DNA of 64,000 nt. Source: JBBQVS01 sp963792705 (GTDB taxonomy: Bacteria > Chloroflexota > Ktedonobacteria > Ktedonobacterales > Ktedonobacteraceae). Positions within the stretch are counted from its first letter, which is position 1; each line of letters starts with the position of its first letter. The stretch spans positions 186,001 through 250,000 of the forward strand of contig CAWBXD010000011.1 of the NCBI GenBank assembly GCA_963792705.1, given 5' to 3'. Below the pieces are notes generated by a model, which did no database searches, had not been told where the DNA came from, and saw only the letters and a list, made by a program, of their open reading frames with translations. Positions 55,117-63,951 of the stretch are shown here, one piece after another. The position numbers were made by a program, and so were the translations under genes.

Positions 55117-56121
55117 TTAATACGCTGCTAACTTACGGGCAGCCGTTAAAATCTTTTCTGCGTTTGGCAGATACGCGGCCTCTAGTTGTGGCGCGTAGGG
55201 AAAGGGAACATCGGGTGCTGCGACACGCGTGATTGGTCCATCGAGGTATTCAAACAGGTCTTCGGCGAGAATAGCTGATAGCTCCGCACCAATACCGCCT
55301 GTTAATGTGTCTTCATGCACAATCAAGACTTTGTTGGTACGCTTGACCGACTCCTGAATGGACTCGCGGTCGAGTGGCGAAAGGCTACGCAGGTCCATGA
55401 CTTCTGCTTCAAGATCGTCTTCTTCCTCAAGTGTGCGCGCGACTTTGAGACACTGATGAACCATTGCACCATAGGTGAGAATGGTCATATCCTCGCCATC
55501 ACGACGGATGATAGCTTTTCCCAGTGGCACAATGTAGTCTTCGTCGGGCAATTCCTCACGTAATTCTGGCAGACGATACAGCAGTTTGTGTTCCAGGTAT
55601 AAGACGGGATTATTGTCACGCACAGCCGCTTTGAGCATACCCTTTGCGTCGTAAGCAGTGGAAGGGACGACGACTTTGATACCCGGTGTATGAAAAAACC
55701 ATGCCTCCGGGCTGGTCGAGTGAAAGGGACCACCTTTTGTGCCTCCACCAGAAGGACCGCGAATAACCATCGGGACAGGCATACCGACACGCCAGTACAT
55801 CTTACTTGCCATGTTGATAATCTGGTCAAAACCGGAGGCAATAAAGTCGATGAATTGCATTTCGGCGATTGGACGCATCCCCATCAGAGCTGCACCAACG
55901 GCGGAGCCGATAATCGCAGCCTCCGCCATCGGTGTGTCGATGACACGCTCGGCACCAAATTCTTCCAGCAGGCCCGCGCTCACTTTGAACGCGCCCCCAT
56001 ATGCGCCAACATCTTCACCCAGCAAAAATACCGCATCATCACGCAGCATCTCTTCGCGGATTGCCTGACCTATCGCCTCTAAGTATGTCACTTTTGGGTG
56101 TTTCTTTTCTTCGCTGATCAT
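55117..56121 (-). CDS. 2-oxoacid dehydrogenase E1 component, beta subunit
   Basis: 334 residues, the normal PdhB/BkdB-beta length. The transketolase pyrimidine-binding region contains FLLGEDVGAYGGAFKVSAGL (with the ThDP-activating Glu), AEAAIIGSAVGAALMGMRPI and AEMQFIDFI; the C-terminal domain contains VLIVHEDTLTGGIGAE and RVAAPDVPFPYA. It overlaps the alpha-subunit stop codon by 4 nt (ATGA), so the two subunits are translationally coupled. Whether pyruvate, branched-chain 2-oxoacids or acetoin is the substrate is not settled by sequence. Confidence 0.93.
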   Translation of the reverse strand: MISEEKKHPKVTYLEAIGQAIREEMLRDDAVFLLGEDVGAYGGAFKVSAGLLEEFGAERVIDTPMAEAAIIGSAVGAALMGMRPIAEMQFIDFIASGFDQIINMASKMYWRVGMPVPMVIRGPSGGGTKGGPFHSTSPEAWFFHTPGIKVVVPSTAYDAKGMLKAAVRDNNPVLYLEHKLLYRLPELREELPDEDYIVPLGKAIIRRDGEDMTILTYGAMVHQCLKVARTLEEEDDLEAEVMDLRSLSPLDRESIQESVKRTNKVLIVHEDTLTGGIGAELSAILAEDLFEYLDGPITRVAAPDVPFPYAPQLEAAYLPNAEKILTAARKLAAY

Positions 56122-57203
56122 CGGACGACCTCCATAGGCGTTTCGGCCTGTAGCATTGTTGTAAAAGGCTGGCCTGTACGCCTATCAAGTGCATTTACAT
56201 AGCGCGTATTTTGTGACCCTGGCTCACCGACAATCGCTGTCGGGCCATCAGGAGCAAAGACATGCTCCGCTACCGTTGTCACATCGGGGGTGGGACTCTG
56301 TTCCGCGAAATCCACCGCATCATTAACGATAGCCTTGATGCGTGCTTCAAGTTCTGCTTTCTTCGCAGGCGTCAACAAGTTTTGTTCCTGTAAATAGGTT
56401 TCAAAGCGTGAGATCGGGTCTTTAGCAAGCCATTCCTCACGTAGTGCCTGTGGTACATAGTCGGCTCTATCGGCCTCAGAGTGACCACGCACTCGGAATG
56501 TCTTACACTCCACTATCGCTGGCCCCTTGCCGTTACGCGCATGCTCTACCGCGCGTGTAACCGCCTCGAAAACGGCAAGCACGTCGTTGCCATCAACACT
56601 TTCACCGGGGATACCATATGCTTTTGCACGGTCTGAAAGATTTTGAATAGCAAACTGTTTCGCACCCGGTGTTGAATAAGCGTACCCATTGTTCTCAATC
56701 ACCAGCACCATTGGAACTTTTTGTACCGAGGCAAAATTCATAGCTTCATGAAATGGGCCAGTATTGGTTGCCCCATCACCACACGAGGCCAGGACAACCG
56801 TTGAACGCTTTCGCATTTTCATGGTAAGTGCCACACCACATGCAACGGGCAGCGACTCACCTAGCATACTAATCATCGGGACAATACCGTGATGCATGTC
56901 GCCGATATGCATTTGTCCATCGCGTCCCAGCGTTGGCGAGTTGCCGCGAGCCAACCACTGACACATCACGGCACGAGGCGAACCGCCGCGCACAAGATGC
57001 ATACCTAGGTCACGGTGTTGTGGAACAATACAATCATCTTGGCGTAGCGTCATCGCGGCACCAACAGTCGTTGCCTCATGCCCTTGCGCGGTATAGACGC
57101 CACCCACAACCTTCCCTTGTAAGAAGAGTGTGCGGGTTCGGTCTTCCATAGCACGAGTGAGGCGCATAAAATAATACATTTGAATGAGGGTCTCTGTGTT
57201 CAT
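56118..57203 (-). CDS. 2-oxoacid dehydrogenase E1 component, alpha subunit
   Basis: 361 residues. It has the ThDP-binding motif GDGATNTGPFHEAMNFA near residue 140, the MTRLTRAMEDR-like N-terminus (FMRLTRAMEDRTRTLF), YTAQGHEATTVGAAM and the phospho-loop region YRVRGHSEADRADY-like segment (FRVRGHSEADRADYVP). TAGGAG precedes ATG 57203. First gene of the operon. It catalyses ThDP-dependent decarboxylation of the 2-oxoacid and transfer to the E2 lipoyl arm. Confidence 0.93.
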   Translation of the reverse strand: MNTETLIQMYYFMRLTRAMEDRTRTLFLQGKVVGGVYTAQGHEATTVGAAMTLRQDDCIVPQHRDLGMHLVRGGSPRAVMCQWLARGNSPTLGRDGQMHIGDMHHGIVPMISMLGESLPVACGVALTMKMRKRSTVVLASCGDGATNTGPFHEAMNFASVQKVPMVLVIENNGYAYSTPGAKQFAIQNLSDRAKAYGIPGESVDGNDVLAVFEAVTRAVEHARNGKGPAIVECKTFRVRGHSEADRADYVPQALREEWLAKDPISRFETYLQEQNLLTPAKKAELEARIKAIVNDAVDFAEQSPTPDVTTVAEHVFAPDGPTAIVGEPGSQNTRYVNALDRRTGQPFTTMLQAETPMEVVR

Positions 57204-57306
57204 GCAAACTCCTAACTAGTCTCCCTTGCATGATATCACATCTGGGAACGGGGACGCGTTATATTAGAAGAATGAACGAGAGAGCATCTTTACAAAAGCG
57301 GCTTTA

Positions 57307-57621
57307 CTATATACTTACATTTTCTTGCTCTTGCATAGCTTGTTGCGCGACCTCGTATACCTCTTTTGTTACACACAGCGTGGTTATAGGTTTAAGTGGG
57401 ATGCGGTTATATATTTTATAGATCAACGTACCATCAGGGAGTGTCAATGTAGTACGCTCGGTAAATGGCATACGTGGAATTAACTCCTCTTCCATAGTTC
57501 CGTGCGGAAATGTTATTACGTCAGCGGCATCGTGTATCGTACATCCATGTTGCTCTAAAATGTATCTGATTACTGCATCAACCTCGGCCTCTGCAATATG
57601 TGTAATAGTTCTTGCATTCAT
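57307..57621 (-). CDS. Small protein of unknown function, divergent from an XRE regulator
   Basis: 104 residues from ATG 57621; a more upstream ATG (57651) lacks a ribosome site, while 57621 has GTAGGGA at somewhat long spacing. Mixed alpha/beta, soluble (AEAEVDAVIRYILEQHGCTI, TTLTLPDGTLIYKIYNRIPL). No family recognised. It shares a palindromic control region with the plus-strand XRE gene, which suggests joint control and possibly a toxin-antitoxin-like or immunity pair. Confidence 0.5.
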   Translation of the reverse strand: MNARTITHIAEAEVDAVIRYILEQHGCTIHDAADVITFPHGTMEEELIPRMPFTERTTLTLPDGTLIYKIYNRIPLKPITTLCVTKEVYEVAQQAMQEQENVSI

Positions 57622-57664
57622 TGTACTTGTGTCCCTACTTTTTTCTTTCATTGCACCGATTAGT

Positions 57665-57722
57665 GGGAATGTAAGGTATAGTATTGTAATACCATATATG
57701 TGAAGTGTACAGTTACATTCCC
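57665..57722. promoter_or_regulatory. Nested inverted repeat between divergent genes (operator candidate)
   Basis: Perfect 10-bp arms GGGAATGTAA (57665-57674) and TTACATTCCC (57713-57722) with a smaller GGTAT...ATACC inside. It lies between the unknown gene and the XRE regulator, so it may be the regulator's autoregulatory site. Confidence 0.45.
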
Positions 57723-57779
57723 CCTTTTGTCAACCATAGGATTTACCTACAATTGCCTTACTAAAGAGTGAGGTACGAG

Positions 57780-58004
57780 ATGATTAGATTAAAAGTTAAA
57801 GAGCTAGCGGCGACGAAGCAGATTAGTCAGGGTAAACTAGCTAGACGTGCCGACATCGACGTAAAAACACTACAGAAGATTTATAGGACTCCAACCACTG
57901 ACATGATAGATGTCAAACTTTCAATCCTGGATAGGTTAGCAACCGCATTGGGTGTGGATGCATCTGAACTCTTAGAAAGTGTAGTAGAGGTAACGGAGGA
58001 ATAA
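57780..58004 (+). CDS. XRE-family helix-turn-helix regulator
   Basis: 74 residues from ATG 57780, with GAGTGAGG upstream. Cro/CI-type HTH: IRLKVKELAATKQISQGKLARRADIDVKTLQKIYR (in part) with SQGKLARRA as the first and DVKTLQKIYR as the recognition helix, then LSILDRLATALGVDASELLE. DNA-binding domain only; no output part. It probably regulates itself and the divergent gene. Confidence 0.85.
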   Translation: MIRLKVKELAATKQISQGKLARRADIDVKTLQKIYRTPTTDMIDVKLSILDRLATALGVDASELLESVVEVTEE

Positions 58005-58172
58005 AAAAGTAAGCGATAGGATGCGATAAGACTATACACGAATTCTCAGGCTGCTTCGTCATATCAAGGAAAATAACAAATCATTACTTGTTCTTGTAAC
58101 CTCTTTTCATACTAGTATAGAGGTGTACCTTGATTGAGTGACGGTTGAACTCATACAGTTCTAGGAGTCTTT

Positions 58173-59243
58173 ATGTCTTACCTACGCCATATACGACAAC
58201 ATCTTCTGCCGAAGTTTGGACTAGTTTTTGCTATCATGCTACTCGTACCTAGCGTAGCATCCGCACATGAGAAGTGGTTTACGGATGGGAGTAAGTATCC
58301 GCCACAATTTGGGCTGCTTTTGAGTTTGCCTGTCCTGGGGATGATTGGCCTTTCCTTTCTAGGCATTGGCGTGCTTGCACTGCTGCGTCGTCTTGTTGGT
58401 GGTGATAACCGCTTTCCACAAGTCGGATTTCTGCGCTATTATGATCGCTCAAACCAAGTTATTCTCGCGGTACAAACGGCGATTAGCTTGATCGCAGTCG
58501 CGGTGACACTCCACATCTTCGCCCCCAACTTATCGGCGGGATCAGGTGTTTTGGGTTTCATTCTAGCAGGGGTCGAGGTATTCGTTGCCTTTAGCTTTAT
58601 CAGTGGAATTTTGACGCGCGTCGGCGCGATTGCACTGATCGCCCTCTTCCTGTTCTCATTCTTTTTATATCCTGCATGGACAGTGCTAGAGCAGACAGTC
58701 TATGTTGGTATCGCGCTCTACTTGCTCATTATGGGAAGAGGTTTAGTGAAACCAGGGCCACATAATGAGCCACTCTCGCGCTTCGCACGCTACTGGCGTA
58801 TTGCTCCCTTACTCTTGCGCTGTGGTGTTGGTATCTCTATCGCGGTGCTAGCCTTTACGGAAAAGCTTATTGACCCTGCGCTTGCCTTAGCATTTCTCAA
58901 GACACATCCGAATTTTAATGTCGCTCAACTCATCGGCTTGACATGGTTTACCAACGAACGGTTCATCCTGGCTGCTGGCGCGGTCGAGCTTACAATTGGA
59001 CTGGCACTGATTAGTGGCATTCTGCCTAAGATCGTGATCTTTGGTATGTTTGTTCCCTTTAATCTGACCTTGCCATTTCTGCCACCAACCGAACTTCTTG
59101 GGCATCTACCCATTTTTGCCGTGATGTATACGCTCCTCTTCCTACCACCCTTGAGCGAACAAACGATTGATGGTACGAGCCTGGAAGAACATCCACATGT
59201 TGAAGCTCCAGCGCAGGCAGAGGCACAACTGTTGCGGTCTTAA
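58173..59243 (+). CDS. DoxX-like multi-pass membrane protein
   Basis: 356 residues with an N-terminal signal-like segment (FGLVFAIMLLVPSVASAHEKWF) and about eight further membrane segments. The pattern ILTRVGAIALIALFLFSFFLYP and its C-terminal counterpart (ILAAGAVELTIGLALISGIL) suggest two DoxX/SURF4-like four-helix units. The RWYxxG-like features are weak. Related proteins are linked to redox or thiosulfate metabolism, but none of the partner genes are here. It is followed by palindromic repeats. Confidence 0.6.
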   Translation: MSYLRHIRQHLLPKFGLVFAIMLLVPSVASAHEKWFTDGSKYPPQFGLLLSLPVLGMIGLSFLGIGVLALLRRLVGGDNRFPQVGFLRYYDRSNQVILAVQTAISLIAVAVTLHIFAPNLSAGSGVLGFILAGVEVFVAFSFISGILTRVGAIALIALFLFSFFLYPAWTVLEQTVYVGIALYLLIMGRGLVKPGPHNEPLSRFARYWRIAPLLLRCGVGISIAVLAFTEKLIDPALALAFLKTHPNFNVAQLIGLTWFTNERFILAAGAVELTIGLALISGILPKIVIFGMFVPFNLTLPFLPPTELLGHLPIFAVMYTLLFLPPLSEQTIDGTSLEEHPHVEAPAQAEAQLLRS

Positions 59244-59248
59244 AGGTA

Positions 59249-59311
59249 TCGAATTGATCGCGTCCTCTTGGCAATCTAGTGCCAACGAGGACGCGATCAA
59301 TCGGTCCCTAC
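59249..59311. repeat. GTAGGGACCGAT palindromic element (left arm degenerate)
   Basis: GATCGCGTCCTCTTGGC pairs with GCCAACGAGGACGCGATC. The right arm ends in CGGTCCCTAC, while the left end lacks GTAGGGACC. Placed just after the DoxX-like gene. Confidence 0.75.
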
Positions 59312-59318
59312 TAGCTCA

Positions 59319-59512
59319 CCAATCTTGATATGACGGATTCGTAGGGACCACATTCATGGCGTCCTGCGCCCAATTCATTGGGCGAGATCCTTGTATAACC
59401 TCATGTGACCTCGCGCGTCATGATTGGTGCATGATAAGGACTGCACATTGCTTCGCTCGTGCAGCGGACGCGATCAATCGGGTCCCTACGACATCCGTCA
59501 ATCGAAGATTGG
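59319..59512. repeat. Nested palindromic element
   Basis: The core 59341-59489 has GTAGGGACC and GGTCCCTAC ends and a long loop with several smaller palindromes. It is flanked by an outer inverted repeat (CCAATCTT ... AAGATTGG, with ACGGAT/ATCCGT inside). It lies between the convergent DoxX-like and FHA-PrsW genes. Confidence 0.7.
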
Positions 59513-59519
59513 CCGACTA

Positions 59520-61403
59520 CTACAGTTTCTTTTTCGCTTCTGCGGTGATTATTTCATAGCGCAAGCGTTTGATACGTTGGCGATAGGCATCTTCGGGCTG
59601 GCGATAACCAAGCTTTGGTTTATCGCCCATGCTCACATGCCATTTACGAAATGCCAGACCGATCTCTGTTTGGTAGAGTGACTTCACACGCATCCACTGT
59701 TTAATGCCACACTGCAACAACATACGCCGTTCTTGCTTTGTACGCTGAAATGAATTTTGCAGAAGTGCATATTCATCCACCCGTACCACACCGTTACTCA
59801 CTTCGGACGCCAGGAACTCGCGGATAACGGCTACCTCATGTGCGAGTGCTTTAATAAGAAAATAAAGCAATACGATCTGTGCAATGAAGGGTGGAATATA
59901 ATCGCCAATCATTGCAATCAACGAGAAGTTTGCGGCCGTAGGATTGTTAGGGAACGCAATCACGGTCGCATTGGCATAAATATCTACAAAATCAAAGACG
60001 CTATGGAGTGCGACCGCAACGAGATAGCCCACAAGCGGCACGACCAACTGACGCCAACGCACATTTGTATGACGCACATACCCTAACGCGGCACCAAAAC
60101 ATACTGTAAAGGTTGAGTGACTGAGCCAGCCAAGCACAATACGACCAACAATGAGTACAGGCAAAAAATCTTTTGAGTTCTGCGCGAAATAGCTAAAGTT
60201 TTCCACCATCGCGAAGCCAGCACCAATTAACGCACCATAGACAATACCATCTGTCACATTGTCGAACTCGTCTCGTAACACGAAGAAGAGCAGCAACAAG
60301 CCAAGACCTTTCACCGTCTCTTCTGTCAAACCAGCATTTAACCCAAGCAGGACAGAGCGTAACAGCATATTTGCCTCTTGACCTAACGCATTTTGAATAA
60401 GTGTCTGCACCATCGTTTCTATAAAGAGCGTGGGTGGAATAGCAATGATTGCCCCCCATAGAAATGCGGCGAGGCGTAAAAACCACGGTTCACGCTCGAA
60501 ACGGTCAATGAAATTGACGAGTAGATTGATGCCCAACGCCGGAATAAGAGGAATAGTCAAGGCAGCAAGAATGCTAGATGGACCATTTTGTGCTAATGAG
60601 GTTAGACCTACTATACTACTTAATATAATTGTAATAATTGCGCTTACCATCAAAATGGTAAATCCTACGCCCGCAATGAGCCAGCGTGTACGCACACCTA
60701 TGCGTTGTGGCAACGCAAATTGCATGGTGATACCCGCGCCAAGCGCATCCTCCTCATCCTCCTGGCTCCAAGGCCGCGCTATCTGGTCAGGCTCTGGCTG
60801 GTCTGGCAGAGGAGACAAAGCAGGTCGTGGTAGCGAGGCGAAGTTGGGATATTTCACAGGCTCGTTCGGTTCCGCTTGCAAACGTGGAGGAGAGGAACGA
60901 GCATCTAACGAGGCTTGCTGTACCTCACGTCTGAACGGTGAAGACTCTTTATTCGGTCGTAGCAATGTAGTATCGTGCATGGACGATAGAAGTTCAGACG
61001 GCTGCTCACTCCCATCTATGATAGATGACCGTGTATTACGAGGCGCAATGAGTTGCAGCATCGTGCTCCCCAGGACAAGCACGTCCTGCGAGTTCATCGC
61101 TACACTCACACCGCTTGGGACATTATGCCCATTGACACGCACAATATTATGAACTGTTAAATTCAGCACATGCCAACCATACTCATCAAGTACCAAACGC
61201 GCATGTTCACGTGATACAGTGGGGTCCATGAGAATGATATCGTTGTTGAGTGCCCGCCCAATCGTCGTCTCTCGACGTGCAAGCAGATGTACAAGCTGCT
61301 CTTCAGGCAACCATCCACTAGGATAACGTTCTTGAATATCCGCCGTAGCATTTGCAGGTGGGCGCACACGCACCACCCGCAACACTCCATAATTCTGGCT
61401 CAT
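59520..61403 (-). CDS. FHA domain fused to PrsW-family intramembrane protease
   Basis: 627 residues. An FHA domain lies at about 30-115 (TIGRALNNDIILMDPTVSREHARL, seen in part, plus VRVNGHNVPSG and VLVLGSTMLQL), followed by a disordered linker (to about 245). About eight membrane segments of the PrsW/glutamic protease type follow, with TEETVKGLG near 361 (the EExxK active motif) and IGAGFAMVENFSYF (ENxxY); further His positions (LSHSTFT, ALHSVFDF) fit the family's metal or active site. A C-terminal cytoplasmic basic tail closes it. FHA would recruit phospho-threonine proteins, so regulated intramembrane proteolysis under kinase control is the inference. AGGAATG precedes the ATG. Confidence 0.85.
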   Translation of the reverse strand: MSQNYGVLRVVRVRPPANATADIQERYPSGWLPEEQLVHLLARRETTIGRALNNDIILMDPTVSREHARLVLDEYGWHVLNLTVHNIVRVNGHNVPSGVSVAMNSQDVLVLGSTMLQLIAPRNTRSSIIDGSEQPSELLSSMHDTTLLRPNKESSPFRREVQQASLDARSSPPRLQAEPNEPVKYPNFASLPRPALSPLPDQPEPDQIARPWSQEDEEDALGAGITMQFALPQRIGVRTRWLIAGVGFTILMVSAIITIILSSIVGLTSLAQNGPSSILAALTIPLIPALGINLLVNFIDRFEREPWFLRLAAFLWGAIIAIPPTLFIETMVQTLIQNALGQEANMLLRSVLLGLNAGLTEETVKGLGLLLLFFVLRDEFDNVTDGIVYGALIGAGFAMVENFSYFAQNSKDFLPVLIVGRIVLGWLSHSTFTVCFGAALGYVRHTNVRWRQLVVPLVGYLVAVALHSVFDFVDIYANATVIAFPNNPTAANFSLIAMIGDYIPPFIAQIVLLYFLIKALAHEVAVIREFLASEVSNGVVRVDEYALLQNSFQRTKQERRMLLQCGIKQWMRVKSLYQTEIGLAFRKWHVSMGDKPKLGYRQPEDAYRQRIKRLRYEIITAEAKKKL

Positions 61404-61540
61404 CAGTACATTCCTGGCACGAGCAATTACATCGTTGTAAATTTCACATGTGATAGTTGCTATTGTACATCATTCACAAGACACTTTATATGAAATAGAA
61501 CTAACTCGTAGCATCAGCATATCTTAGGAAAATCCTATAC

Positions 61541-61885
61541 TTAGTTCTGCTCAAGGCCCACATCCATTACCACCTCACCTGCATACTCTTCCATAAGAGT
61601 ACATAATTGTTCCCAATGCATTTGCACCGATGCATAGCGTTCCCAGTAGTCCGATGCCTCCTCCTCCACTTGTCGCCAATAGGTATAAGATGCCTGATTG
61701 GTAAATGTTAATACCATCAGGTAGCGTCTCGGCTCGCTTCCAGTAAGATGCACAAGTGAGACCTTCTGCACACCAGGAACCCAGCGTAACATCTCTAATA
61801 CGCTCGACGATGCTAAATGTTCTACCTCTTGCGGAGATGCACTCTGCTTCAATTGCCATATTCGTGTACAGTAGTAATCGCTCAT
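61541..61885 (-). CDS. Small ferredoxin-fold-like protein, unknown
   Basis: 114 residues from ATG 61885 (GGGAGG upstream; an earlier ATG at 61909 is unsupported). Alternating beta and helical segments (VPGVQKVSLVHLTGSEPRRYLMVLTFTNQ in part) suggest a dimeric alpha/beta-barrel or ABM-like fold as seen in small heme- or stress-related proteins. No catalytic residue assigned. Confidence 0.55.
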   Translation of the reverse strand: MSDYYCTRIWQLKQSASPQEVEHLASSSVLEMLRWVPGVQKVSLVHLTGSEPRRYLMVLTFTNQASYTYWRQVEEEASDYWERYASVQMHWEQLCTLMEEYAGEVVMDVGLEQN

Positions 61886-61968
61886 ACGTTTCTTAGCCTC
61901 CCAACACATTTACCACTACTATACATGGGATAAGCAAGAGTTACAAGCACAAGCCACTATTCATGGGA

Positions 61969-62481
61969 CTAGTAGCCCGATGGCGGCAGCTTCTCGTTTC
62001 CATCCCAAACGTCTGCATTATCTTGATTGTAAAATCCACTCCGCAATGAGGACCCCGGAAAGAGCGACTCAGACCACTGCATCTGAGGTCTCGCCTGCTG
62101 CTGTCCATCTGGTCGTAACAAGAACGAGACTTGAGCACAACACCATAACAGGGCAACACACACAAGAAACCAGAGGAGTTGCCCTGTAGTTTCAAATCCC
62201 AATCGCCAAAAGATCACACCGACAGCCGCTAATAGAATTGCACCACCTAACGAGATCATCCATGAGCGTGGCTTTTTGACAGGAGAGACGCGTGTACGTC
62301 TACCTAGAGCACGTGGATATGCCTGCAATGAGACTGCTACCAGCGCACAAGACCATAAAAGAGCAACAGCTACAAGCAACCAGAGGATAAGACTGAGATG
62401 TTGATACTCCAGCTCCCAAAAGAGCAAGCCAAGTACGCTAAGAACCAATACAACCAAAAGTATGATAATCCATCTTTTCAT
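61969..62481 (-). CDS. Four-TM protein with internal duplication
   Basis: 170 residues. Two similar halves, each with a pair of membrane segments: LVLSVLGLLFWELEYQHLSL then LLVAVALLWSCALVAVSL, and LLAAVGVIFWRLGFETTGQL then FLVCVALLWCCAQVSFLL. A basic loop (RRTRVSPVKKPRS) joins them and a hydrophilic tail follows. Family not recognised. GGAAGCGAAGCC-like sequence precedes the ATG. It lies 24 bp downstream of the GHMP kinase, so it may be cotranscribed. Confidence 0.6.
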   Translation of the reverse strand: MKRWIIILLVVLVLSVLGLLFWELEYQHLSLILWLLVAVALLWSCALVAVSLQAYPRALGRRTRVSPVKKPRSWMISLGGAILLAAVGVIFWRLGFETTGQLLWFLVCVALLWCCAQVSFLLRPDGQQQARPQMQWSESLFPGSSLRSGFYNQDNADVWDGNEKLPPSGY

Positions 62482-62505
62482 CTTGGCTTCGCTTCCTTTG
62501 AACCA

Positions 62506-63951
62506 TTAAACAACACGCCAAACGCTCACACCAGCAGAGGAGCCACCCAGAACGGTTGCGTGATGCCCTGTTGCCGCTTCATATTGGGTAGCGATGCGCT
62601 GTATTGTTTCTTGTGTTCCTCGCCGTGCAAGGATGGCAACGGTACCACCACTTCCACCCCCTGTAATTTTTGCACCATAAAGATGGCCCTCTAGTCCCAC
62701 CTGTCGCACAAGGTCCACAAGTGCATCAGTTCCAGCCGAACCCAGACCACATGTGCTATAGCTTGCATGCGACTGATACATTAGTTCGCCGAGCAGCAAG
62801 AGTTGCTCCTCACTAACAATCTCTAAACCAAGCAGTGAGCGAAAAAGACGTACACGAGCATGCTCATAGATAGGATGCGCGGTAGTGGCTCGAACAGCGT
62901 AGGTTTTGCTGGCATCAACCCTCGTCGCTGGATCGGTTGAACCACCATACCTCGTCAAAAATGTCTTCCCATTAAGCGAGACAGGAACATGTTCTCGATA
63001 GGTTGTCTCCCACAAGGATGGCGAAATGTTTGCCAGGTAGCCGTGCCAAGAGGGATCGTTTACCTGTACACGTCCATCCCCTTGTACGTGTACGGCTAAT
63101 CCTGCTTGTTCAGCGATAATACGATAACCCATAAACGCTCCAACACGTACCGAACCATAATCAGCACCCGTTACAGCATGACGGATTCCCGAATCAATAC
63201 CCCACACTTCAATATCTGCTGGTAGTGTCACGGCCTGTTGCAATTCGGCGGGTTGACAGAGCAGAGCCATCAAGCTGTGTTGTTCTCCACACGCGGCAGT
63301 CATCTGATCCATGATGCCACAAGGCGCACCAACAATATAATTTTCGACCTTCTGACAAAGAAGCGCGATCTCTCGCCGCTCCAAATGTATGCCGCTCACA
63401 GCACAAATCGCCTGCATCGCTGCAACTTCCAACGCGGCCGAAGAACTGACACCTTTGCCAATCGGCACATCGGACGCGATAAAAATACGGAAGCCATGCT
63501 CAAACACAACTCCACGTTCTTTCTGTAAGAGCACAAGGATACCAGCAACATAGGCTATCCAGGCACTTTTCGGGTCCGACGTGAGTAACGCATGTGCCTC
63601 AGCATAATCAAGGGGTTGGGTTACAGGAACAAGCACATCTAGCGGCAATGATACGGCGGCATCTTCGCCTGTATTCTCCTCGGTTAGACTCCATAACACA
63701 ACATGGGGTTCGGACATGGGCTGTACCGCGACAAATGTCGCCGCCGCAAGCGGTAGTTCCAGCACCAGCGATCCCGAATAGTCGGCAATTCCGCCCATCA
63801 CGTCGAGTCGTCCAGGCGCACGGGCAAGTACAAGAGGCGTGTTTGGCGAAAAGAAATCTGGATGTGCGTTAAGCACATTCAAAAAACGCTCCACATCTGG
63901 CAATAAAGCGGGTTCAGAGGTTTCAATGTGCCACATCGTCTTTAACTCCAT
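62506..63951 (-). CDS. GHMP kinase, L-arabinokinase/galactokinase-like
   Basis: 481 residues from ATG 63951; ATG 63936 with GGAG 9 nt upstream is an alternative. The substrate signature reads APGRLDVMGGIADYSG (about 52-67) rather than the galactokinase GRxNxIGEHxDY. This is the form found in the C-terminal half of plant L-arabinokinases. The GHMP ATP motif is PIGKGVSSSAALEVA (about 170), and the third motif is KITGGGSGGTVAIL (about 430); AENYIVGAPCGIMDQMT-like residues (VENYIVGAPCGIMDQM) provide the catalytic Asp. It would phosphorylate a sugar C1 hydroxyl with ATP. The gene's promoter lies near the window end. Confidence 0.8.
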   Translation of the reverse strand: MELKTMWHIETSEPALLPDVERFLNVLNAHPDFFSPNTPLVLARAPGRLDVMGGIADYSGSLVLELPLAAATFVAVQPMSEPHVVLWSLTEENTGEDAAVSLPLDVLVPVTQPLDYAEAHALLTSDPKSAWIAYVAGILVLLQKERGVVFEHGFRIFIASDVPIGKGVSSSAALEVAAMQAICAVSGIHLERREIALLCQKVENYIVGAPCGIMDQMTAACGEQHSLMALLCQPAELQQAVTLPADIEVWGIDSGIRHAVTGADYGSVRVGAFMGYRIIAEQAGLAVHVQGDGRVQVNDPSWHGYLANISPSLWETTYREHVPVSLNGKTFLTRYGGSTDPATRVDASKTYAVRATTAHPIYEHARVRLFRSLLGLEIVSEEQLLLLGELMYQSHASYSTCGLGSAGTDALVDLVRQVGLEGHLYGAKITGGGSGGTVAILARRGTQETIQRIATQYEAATGHHATVLGGSSAGVSVWRVV

